Positions 14,593-19,366 of a stretch of 19,366 nucleotides of DNA are shown here, piece by piece. The stretch is taken from the NCBI GenBank assembly GCA_002420105.1, contig DIHJ01000082.1, positions 2,923 to 22,288 of the forward strand. Direction: 5' to 3'. Origin of the DNA: Nitrospira sp. UBA5699. GTDB taxonomy: Bacteria; Nitrospirota; Nitrospiria; Nitrospirales; Nitrospiraceae. Numbering within the stretch: position 1 is the first letter of the stretch; each line of letters opens with the position of its first letter. The position numbers and the translations under genes were made by a program. Under the pieces are notes generated by a model. That model worked only from the letters and a program-made list of their open reading frames with translations, made no database searches and was not told where the DNA came from.

Positions 14593-15807
14593 ATGAAGGG
14601 TCCTTCGGTCGTACTTGCAAGTTTCATCACAGGCGTGTTGCTGATCACGTCCCCTTTCCGTCCGGCTCATGCCGAGCCCGCGTCCCCATCCTCCGGATCT
14701 GCTCCCCCGCTTTCGCCGCAAACTGAAACCGTCAAGAAGTATCTCGAGGGTTGTCGGAACAAGCCGGCTAAAGACGCAGGATGCGAGAAACTCAGAAAAG
14801 ACGCCGTAGCAATCCTGCAAGAAGACTTGCGGACGCTCGGATCCACGGCGGATCGAAGCTATGTTCTCAGCATTGTGCCGGTCTTCCAGAGTGAGGAAGT
14901 CGAGTTGCGGATTGCCGCGGCCGACGCCATCGGCATGATCGGGCCACAAGACCGCGATACGGAGTTCCTGGCCCCCGCGACCAACGATCCGGTTCCGGAT
15001 GTGAGGGCGGCGGTCGTGCAGGCCATCGGCCGCGGGAAAGGACCTGCGCTCACGTTGTTGGGACAGCGCGTCATGTCAGGGCGGAAGACGGGCCTCGCAC
15101 CGGAGATCCCGCCTGATGCCGGGAAGTACGCGATGCCCGTGGCGCCGGACAGTACCTATCTATTCTATGCCGGTGATCCCACGGTCGGTCGGCTCTCGTA
15201 TGTCGTCAAAAGCACGAGCGATCCTGCTTCTTTTTTTAAGGGCAAAGCCAAGAAAGGCCCGTTCAAGCTGCAGGAGTTCAAGGAGACGTATCGCTACCAA
15301 TTGCAGGACGAAGAAGAGGCACTCAACCGCGCACAAGACGCACAGGCAAAGCAAATGGAAAACGTGAAGCCTCCCGATCCCACGAACACCCAGGCCTTCA
15401 CGGAGTACATGGGAAAGATGACTTCCGTGGCGGCCGGCCGGACCACCAGGATGCTCCTTGATTCGTATCAACCTGAACTGTTCAACTCACCCACCGTCTA
15501 TGTTCTGGAGGAGCGACAGATCGGCCAACGCAGTTATCCGACCCGTTATGTCGTGGTGTATCACGAGCAGGCCCTCAAGAAGCCGGGCTATCGCTTGTCG
15601 TGGACGACGGTGCCCGACGAGGCCATCAAAGCCGCACAAATCGTTTCACTCAAGGAAGAGCAACAGGAACAGGCGATGAAGAAAGAGCACGAGACCGCAA
15701 AGAAAAAGGCCGAGGAACTCGAAGCGCTCACCAAGAAAAAGGACGAAGCGGAGAAGAAGAAGTTCAAGAAGGGACAGGCGGACCTGGAGAAAGAGCTGGG
15801 ATTCTAA
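14593..15807 (+). CDS. Exported protein with HEAT-like repeats and C-terminal coiled coil
   Basis: The 404-residue product has a signal peptide (MKGPSVVLASFITGVLLITS..AHA, about 1-27). Residues about 100-150 contain two HEAT-like helical pairs (VELRIAAADAIGMIG and VPDVRAAVVQAIGRG). A middle domain (about 180-340) has several aromatic beta strands (STYLFYAGDPTVGRLSYVV, PTVYVLEERQIGQRSYPTRYVVVYHE). The last 55 residues are a Lys/Glu-rich coiled coil (KKEHETAKKKAEELEALTKKK). No catalytic motif is seen, so a scaffold or binding protein of the periplasm is likely. A strong AGGAGGA site decides the start at 14593. It follows the HExxH protein closely and is probably in the same operon. The family is not recognised. 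Confidence 0.75.
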   Translation: MKGPSVVLASFITGVLLITSPFRPAHAEPASPSSGSAPPLSPQTETVKKYLEGCRNKPAKDAGCEKLRKDAVAILQEDLRTLGSTADRSYVLSIVPVFQSEEVELRIAAADAIGMIGPQDRDTEFLAPATNDPVPDVRAAVVQAIGRGKGPALTLLGQRVMSGRKTGLAPEIPPDAGKYAMPVAPDSTYLFYAGDPTVGRLSYVVKSTSDPASFFKGKAKKGPFKLQEFKETYRYQLQDEEEALNRAQDAQAKQMENVKPPDPTNTQAFTEYMGKMTSVAAGRTTRMLLDSYQPELFNSPTVYVLEERQIGQRSYPTRYVVVYHEQALKKPGYRLSWTTVPDEAIKAAQIVSLKEEQQEQAMKKEHETAKKKAEELEALTKKKDEAEKKKFKKGQADLEKELGF

Positions 15808-15862
15808 TCGCCTTTTCCCGTGACGCTTTCCCGATCAGACCCGCGCTCGGATTGCGTCGTGC

Positions 15863-15889
15863 GGGAGACGACCGTTCAAGCCGTCTCCC
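15863..15889. terminator. Stem-loop between convergent genes
   Basis: GGGAGACG (15863-15870) pairs perfectly with CGTCTCCC (15882-15889) around an 11-base loop, in the 104-base gap between two convergent genes. Position suggests a bidirectional terminator. No U-tract follows on either strand, so efficiency is uncertain. Confidence 0.4.
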
Positions 15890-15911
15890 CGGCACAAGCA
15901 GAAAACACGCT

Positions 15912-16307
15912 CTATCGGCGGTTGGCCTGATCGCGATGGCAGCTCTCCTCCGCCAGCATCCGCTGGCCGGCCGTGGCATCCTTGGGAATGCGCGCCATGC
16001 AGGCTTCCAGCGTATCGCCCTGGGTACCGGACGCCACCCGCTCGTTGCTCTTGGCGGTGGCAGTACCGACGATGCCCATCTTGACCGCTTCATCGCGCCG
16101 GCAGCTTTCTTCCGCCACCTGCCTGGTTCCCGCCGTCGCGGAAGACGGAATTCTGGCCAGACAGGCCTGCAACGAATCAGTCTGAACGGAAGCCGCCCCG
16201 CCGGACGCCGATCCGGACGAACCCATCGTCCCGTCGCTGGCGCACCCCCCGACGATGAGTCCCAAGAGAGCAACCATGCCCACTGCGCTGACCGCTCGAA
16301 TTCTCAT
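15912..16307 (-). CDS. Small lipoprotein with an internal two-Cys duplication
   Basis: The 131-residue product has a lipoprotein signal (MRIRAVSAVGMVALLGLIVG) with lipobox VGGC and lipidated Cys22, then a Gly/Ser-rich linker. The rest is two copies of a unit of about 32 residues: residues 44-75 (DSLQACLARIPSSATAG, then AEESCRRDEAV) and 98-129 (DTLEACMARIPKDATAG, then AEESCHRDQAN). Each copy has two cysteines 20 residues apart, so each could close as a disulfide helical hairpin. The linker between them is KMGIVGTATAKSNERVASG. I do not recognise a named family. A GGGAGGA site eight bases upstream supports the start at 16307; an ATG at 16394 would add a non-signal extension. Confidence 0.78.
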   Translation of the reverse strand: MRIRAVSAVGMVALLGLIVGGCASDGTMGSSGSASGGAASVQTDSLQACLARIPSSATAGTRQVAEESCRRDEAVKMGIVGTATAKSNERVASGTQGDTLEACMARIPKDATAGQRMLAEESCHRDQANRR

Positions 16308-16506
16308 GACCCCGTTCCTCCCTACAGCATGATGGTGAAAGTGTGGATAAGTCCGGCCAGGCGCAATCGTACTCCCGACAGGGCAGAAGAACAAGACGGG
16401 AAATGAGGGCGCAGCGGACGGGAAACGGCCGGACGTGTCGAGCCGGACCCCGGCAGCGACGGAGGCCGGGATCCGGCCGGACCGCTCATTTCGTCATGAC
16501 GCAGGC

Positions 16507-16872
16507 CTATTGCGGGTTGGCATTCGCCCTGGTGGCCTCCTTCACCGGCGGCTCGATCTTGATGTTCGGCCCCTGCACTTTCGGGAGCACCCCCGCGCCG
16601 GGCTTCTCCAGAATCCGCTGGTCGTTCTGATTGACCGACAGATTCTGCTTCACGTGCGCGTCGTCGAATGCCGAAGCGTTCAAGAGCGACCGTTCACCAG
16701 TGGCGTTCGTTTCGCCCGGATCGTTGGCAAGCGGCTGCCCCTTGACGGGATCGACGGCCTTCCCCATGGGGTAGCCCGGATGCTTGGGCAGCATGCCCGG
16801 ATTGGCAAAGACCAACACGACGGTCGCCAGCACGAATGCCATCACGGAAAACAGGATGAGCGAGGTCTTCAT
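16507..16872 (-). CDS. Small exported protein of unknown function
   Basis: The 121-residue product begins with a signal peptide or anchor (MKTSLILFSVMAFVLATVVL, likely cleavage after VFA). The mature part is hydrophilic and poor in regular hydrophobic pattern (NPGMLPKHPGYPMGKAVDP, GERSLLNASAFDDAHVKQN), ending in a basic Pro-rich tail, so it may be partly disordered. It contains no cysteine. An AAGGAGG site supports the start. A strong GC hairpin lies 36-70 bases upstream of the start codon. The family is not recognised; the segment style reminds me of Nitrospira secreted proteins, without proof. Confidence 0.75.
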   Translation of the reverse strand: MKTSLILFSVMAFVLATVVLVFANPGMLPKHPGYPMGKAVDPVKGQPLANDPGETNATGERSLLNASAFDDAHVKQNLSVNQNDQRILEKPGAGVLPKVQGPNIKIEPPVKEATRANANPQ

Positions 16873-16907
16873 GGGACAACCTCCTTGTTACGGGTGGGAC
16901 AAACGAC

Positions 16908-16942
16908 GACGCCCCCGCGGGCACAGGGCCGGCGGGGGCGTC
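16908..16942. terminator. Strong GC stem-loop upstream of the 16507-16872 gene
   Basis: GACGCCCCCGC (16908-16918) pairs perfectly with GCGGGGGCGTC (16932-16942), an 11-bp stem with a 13-base loop. It lies in the 260-base gap between two minus-strand genes and is the most stable structure I see in the window. Only a short T-run (GTCGTTTGTCC on the minus strand) follows, so it may be a weak terminator of the upstream gene or a 5' leader element of the gene at 16872. Confidence 0.5.
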
Positions 16943-17035
16943 ACACGCGGAAACGAGTGCAAGACCGGAAGCGTGAACGGCGGAATGAGCTACCCCGACT
17001 CCATACGCCACCCGGGGTGAATGAGTATTAGCATC

Positions 17036-17051
17036 GCTCCCGTACGGGAGC
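17036..17051. other. 16-base perfect palindrome in intergenic region
   Basis: GCTCCCGTACGGGAGC is self-complementary over all 16 bases. It lies about 164 bases upstream of the start codon at 16872 and 81 bases past the stop of the 17133-17801 gene. A dimeric regulator could bind it, or it could form part of a transcript end. No second copy was noticed in the window. Confidence 0.35.
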
Positions 17052-17074
17052 CGAGTCAAGGGGAGGAGCCCCCT

Positions 17075-17128
17075 GCCGACCGGCCCGTTCGAGGCACGGA
17101 GAAGGATGCGCGGTCGAGACCGGTCGGC
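17075..17128 (-). terminator. Long-loop inverted repeat just after the 17133-17801 gene
   Basis: GCCGACCGG (17075-17083) pairs perfectly with CCGGTCGGC (17120-17128), nine bases, with a loop of 36. On the minus strand it starts five bases after the stop codon, the place for a terminator or an mRNA 3'-end stem. The loop is long and no U-tract follows, so this is a weak call. Confidence 0.3.
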
Positions 17129-17132
17129 GGCG

Positions 17133-17801
17133 CTATTGCGTTCCCGGAACCGATTTGCGGTTGGCGGTGCCCTGCAGATCCATGTCCAGCAGCACGGGAC
17201 TGTCGGCTTTCTTCGGATCGAGCCGGACCGGCATCCGATCCACCATCAATTTGACGAGCGGCACGGCCGCAATGTGGGGGGCTTTCTCCGAGGGACTCGA
17301 ATGGAGGGCGATCCGGATGTTCTTCGGCCGGTTTGCCGGCGTCACCTGCGAAACGAGATCACGCGGGATGAATCCCACGACCATGCCGCTGCCGTCGGCC
17401 AGCTTGTGAATCTCATAGGCGTTGGCGGCGGAGGGAGCCCGTTCCAACCCGAGGTCCGGACTCTGTGTCACCAGGGCCATACCCAGTTGCTGCGGCGCGA
17501 TGAATCCGAAACTCCCCGTCGGGGCCTGCGAGAACCGGGCGTTCGGGGCGTTGAGCTCAGCCACGCCGTTCTTGGCCCGCAATTGCTTCCGCAACTCCTG
17601 TTCGCTGCCGGCGGATTCGATCACGACGGCGGCCGGTGCCGCGGTTTGCACGGGCATCACTTCCGTCTTCCCTCCGCCCCCTCCCCGCGCCGCATCGAGC
17701 CGGACCGGAAGCAGGCCGAGGAGCGCAATGCCGAACATAGCAGCGATGAAGAAGCGACGGACCGGAGCGGAGTCGGGAATTCGTCGAGCGGGGTGACCCA
17801 T
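17133..17801 (-). CDS. Exported protein of unknown function
   Basis: The 222-residue product has a signal segment (about 17-37, FFIAAMFGIALLGLLPVRLDA) after a basic N-region, followed by a glycine run (ARGGGGGKTE). Residues 45-130 are Ala/Pro-rich with a charged helix (GSEQELRKQLRAKNG). The region about 130-210 is beta-like (MVVGFIPRDLVSQV, NIRIALHSS, PVLLDMDLQGT). No catalytic motif or cysteine is seen, and I do not recognise the family. The start at 17801 follows AGGAGA by ten bases; two ATGs at 17831 and 17828 lie in frame but before that site. Its start region is overlapped by the read-through of the broken membrane gene upstream. Confidence 0.7.
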   Translation of the reverse strand: MGHPARRIPDSAPVRRFFIAAMFGIALLGLLPVRLDAARGGGGGKTEVMPVQTAAPAAVVIESAGSEQELRKQLRAKNGVAELNAPNARFSQAPTGSFGFIAPQQLGMALVTQSPDLGLERAPSAANAYEIHKLADGSGMVVGFIPRDLVSQVTPANRPKNIRIALHSSPSEKAPHIAAVPLVKLMVDRMPVRLDPKKADSPVLLDMDLQGTANRKSVPGTQ

Positions 17802-17827
17802 GGCAATCGGTTCTCCTGATACGTGCA

Positions 17828-18044
17828 TCATAATGCCAACGTACGCGACGGGAACAGAAGATCAATAACACAACCACGGCAGCCAGCGCCATCAGCGGCC
17901 CGGCCACAAAGGCCCCGGTCATCGCCGCTTCCGGCGATTTGTCGTGCCGGTTCGAGGTGAGGGCTTCGGTCAGGACCATGCCGCCGAACAACCCGACCAC
18001 GTACCCGCCGATCGCCGCAGCACCGCCAGGCCGAACGTTTTCAT
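17828..18044 (-). pseudogene. Frameshifted small membrane protein
   Basis: From the ATG at 18044 the frame reads MKTFGLAVL and then turns to non-protein-like sequence and a stop. One frame over, the sequence continues smoothly as AAIGGYVVGLFGGMVLTE, then SNRHDKSPEAAMTGAFVAGP and a hydrophobic helix (LMALAAVVVLLIF). This looks like one small two-helix inner-membrane protein (about 70 residues) of a type I have seen as short conserved membrane proteins. A single lost base near 18018 (CTG-CGGCG, where CTG-GCGGCG would restore the frame) explains the break. Past the second helix the frame has no stop until inside the next gene, whereas another frame ends at a TGA at 17828, so a second shift may exist. 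It could be real decay or a sequencing error. A GTG at 18000 would allow a shortened product. Confidence 0.6.
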
Positions 18045-18096
18045 GAGCGAGTCCCGCGGACGAATGAAACTAGGCTACGATGCGGACCGTATCCTG

Positions 18097-19170
18097 TCAA
18101 CCGGCCGGATCCGTTTCCGCCGGACAGGAGCGTTCCAGATCGAGCAGCTGTTGCTTCCGCGAAAGCCCCCAACGATAACCGGAGGGACGGCCGTCCTCCC
18201 GGACGACGCGATGGCAGGGCACCGCCACGGCCAGAGGGTTCGTCGCGCAGGCCCGGGCCACGGCGCGCACTGCCTCCGGTCGCCTGATCACCTTCGCGAT
18301 TTCCCGATAAGATCGCGTCGATCCGCGGGGAATCCGCTGCAACGCCGCCCACACCTTGCGTTGAAATCCCGTCGCGCTCACGTCCAGCGGGAGGCGGTCC
18401 CCGTCGATCTGTCCCTGAAGACACCGAATCATGTCGCGCAGCTGCCGCGTCAGTCCCTGCGGATCGCGGCGCAGAACGGCATGCGGGTACTCATCCTTCA
18501 GCAGGGCGACGAGCGACGCTTCGCTCTCTCCGAGATGGACCGCCGCGATGCCGCGCTCCGTCGCGGCGACGAGCATGCGGCCGACCGCCGTCGGGACGCT
18601 GGCATAGCGAAGCGTCACGCCCTTGCCGCCGGAACGGAAAACGGACGGCGTCATGCCGAAGGCCCCGTTCGCTCGTTCGTATACGCGGCTGCTCGACCCG
18701 AACCCTGCTTCGTAGATCGCATCCGTCACGGTCTTCCCTTGTTTTAACGAGATCGTAAACCGCTCCATCCGCCTGGCGTCCTGATAGGCTTTCGGGGACA
18801 GTCCGACCGCTCGAGTGAACGCCCGCTGGAGATGAAACGGACTGATCCCCACGAAGGCGGCCAGCCGGCGGAGCGTCACCGGCTTGTCCGACTGCCGGTC
18901 CAGATAGCGACGGGCCCGGTCGACCGGATGCTCCGTCCTGTTCCCGTCGGGCGAGCGGGGATCACAGCGACGGCAGGCCCGAAATCCCGCCGCCTCCGCC
19001 TGCTGCGGCGAAGGGAAAAACGTCGCGCGAGCCCGGGTCGGCCGGCGGGAAGGACAGGACGGGCGGCAATACACCAGCGTGGAGGACACCGCGTAGACGA
19101 ACAGGCCGTCGAAGCGGCGGTCGCGGTTCAGCACCGCGTTCCACGCAGCCTCTGCATCAATCGCCGCCAT
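18097..19170 (-). CDS. ada: Ada: methylphosphotriester sensor / O6-methylguanine-DNA methyltransferase
   Basis: Ada repairs alkylated DNA by suicide transfer and turns on the adaptive response. The 357-residue product has the full E. coli-like layout. An N-terminal zinc domain carries C35, C39, C66 and C69 (VYCRPSCPSR, RACRRCDPRSP), with the same spacing as E. coli C38, C42, C69 and C72, the first being the methyl acceptor from phosphotriesters. An AraC-type DNA-binding domain lies at about 82-180 (LRRLAAFVGISPFHLQRAFTR, AIYEAGFGSSSRVY). A C-terminal methyltransferase has the active Cys319 in AVAVPCHRV and GSTRSYREIA upstream. All key residues are present, so both activities should be intact. 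The start at 19170 has a GGAGG site five bases upstream and matches the family's N-terminus; the frame stays open upstream to 19362 without protein-like sequence. A candidate Ada box lies 62 bases upstream. Confidence 0.96.
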   Translation of the reverse strand: MAAIDAEAAWNAVLNRDRRFDGLFVYAVSSTLVYCRPSCPSRRPTRARATFFPSPQQAEAAGFRACRRCDPRSPDGNRTEHPVDRARRYLDRQSDKPVTLRRLAAFVGISPFHLQRAFTRAVGLSPKAYQDARRMERFTISLKQGKTVTDAIYEAGFGSSSRVYERANGAFGMTPSVFRSGGKGVTLRYASVPTAVGRMLVAATERGIAAVHLGESEASLVALLKDEYPHAVLRRDPQGLTRQLRDMIRCLQGQIDGDRLPLDVSATGFQRKVWAALQRIPRGSTRSYREIAKVIRRPEAVRAVARACATNPLAVAVPCHRVVREDGRPSGYRWGLSRKQQLLDLERSCPAETDPAG

Positions 19171-19231
19171 ACGATCCTCCACGTGCGCATCCTGATGATA
19201 CAGCCGGGATGGGCGAGACACTATCCGTTTG

Positions 19232-19244
19232 TTGCGTTCAAATT
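19232..19244 (-). promoter_or_regulatory. Candidate Ada box upstream of ada
   Basis: On the minus strand AATTTGAACGCAA (19244-19232) fits the AAT-N6-GCAA pattern recognised by methylated Ada and matches the E. coli ada site AATTAAAGCGCAA as I remember it at 10 of 13 positions. A TATCAT that could act as a -10 follows about 31 bases downstream, without a good -35, as expected for an activator-dependent promoter. This would make ada autoregulated. Confidence 0.5.
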
Positions 19245-19366
19245 CCCGACGCGCCGCCGTTCCTCGCTCCGTCGTAAGGACCGGCCCGGTTCGTGGAATC
19301 ACGATTCTGTGATTAGGGAAGCGCCGGGCAGTGGACGAACGGGCACGGGGAAGAGATCGCACCGAG

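Noticed and set aside
16464..16478. GGCCGG-GAT-CCGGCC as a terminator after the 16507-16872 gene
   Set aside because: Only a six-base stem with a three-base loop and no U-tract; such short GC palindromes are expected by chance in this base composition.
17557..17800. Read-through part of the broken membrane gene as coding sequence
   Set aside because: After the second hydrophobic helix the frame becomes Arg/Gly-rich and fully overlaps the start of the 17133-17801 gene, whose own frame has a signal peptide and ribosome binding site.
19171..19362. 64-residue upstream extension of Ada
   Set aside because: Ada proteins begin at the equivalent of the 19170 start, which has a GGAGG site. The upstream part is Arg/Pro-rich and covers the promoter and the candidate Ada box.
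1..19366. Search for CRISPR arrays, tRNA genes, transposons or integration sites
   Set aside because: No regularly spaced repeats, no tRNA-like clover-leaf with a GGTTCGA-type loop, and no transposase or integrase motif were seen.

Overview
The window is about 19.4 kb of GC-rich (roughly 60% or more) bacterial chromosome. It has short gaps, strong purine-rich ribosome binding sites, and an unusual share of small exported proteins: Sec signal peptides, two lipoproteins and one exported c-type haem protein. I see no transposase, integrase, phage gene, CRISPR array or tRNA. The exported haem protein next to a haem-synthesis gene, the FixL/FixJ-like sensor pair and several short secreted proteins of unknown family remind me of Nitrospira and its relatives (Nitrospirota). 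That is an inference from gene style, not from a marker gene.

Layout. 1-794 (minus): the 5' part of an unrecognised gene that runs off the edge. 995-4232 (minus): a tight operon read from a good promoter candidate at about 4330. It encodes an exported DUF3365 haem-c protein, then (4-base ATGA overlap) an exported trypsin-like protease fused to a SUMF1/FGE-like domain, then (8-base gap) uroporphyrinogen-III synthase. 4522-5271 (minus): two small exported or anchored proteins of unknown function with near-perfect Shine-Dalgarno sequences. 5431-8359 (minus): a two-component pair, a membrane Cache-HAMP-PAS histidine kinase overlapping by 26 bases with a NarL/FixJ response regulator. 8528-10275 (plus): a lipoprotein, a small basic protein, a small zinc-ribbon protein and an aquaporin-family channel. 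10602-12317 (plus): a DUF4412 periplasmic protein and a D-Ala-D-Ala carboxypeptidase. 12323-13720 (minus): a multi-pass GT-C/TMTC-like protein with C-terminal TPR. 13778-15807 (plus): two exported proteins, one with an HExxH motif and one with HEAT-like repeats and a coiled coil. 15912-17801 (minus): a lipoprotein with an internal duplication and two unknown exported proteins, separated by strong GC-rich inverted repeats. 17828-18044 (minus): a small membrane protein gene broken by a frameshift. 18097-19170 (minus): a complete Ada methylation-response regulator with a plausible Ada box in front of it.

Taken together, this looks like ordinary chromosomal gene content with an envelope and stress-response flavour: periplasmic protein quality control, peptidoglycan trimming, alkylation repair, sensing and water/solute flux. 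The least explained parts are the protease-SUMF1/haem/HemD operon, the HExxH exported protein with its partner, and the duplicated-motif lipoprotein. I did not find a convincing new defence or mobile system.
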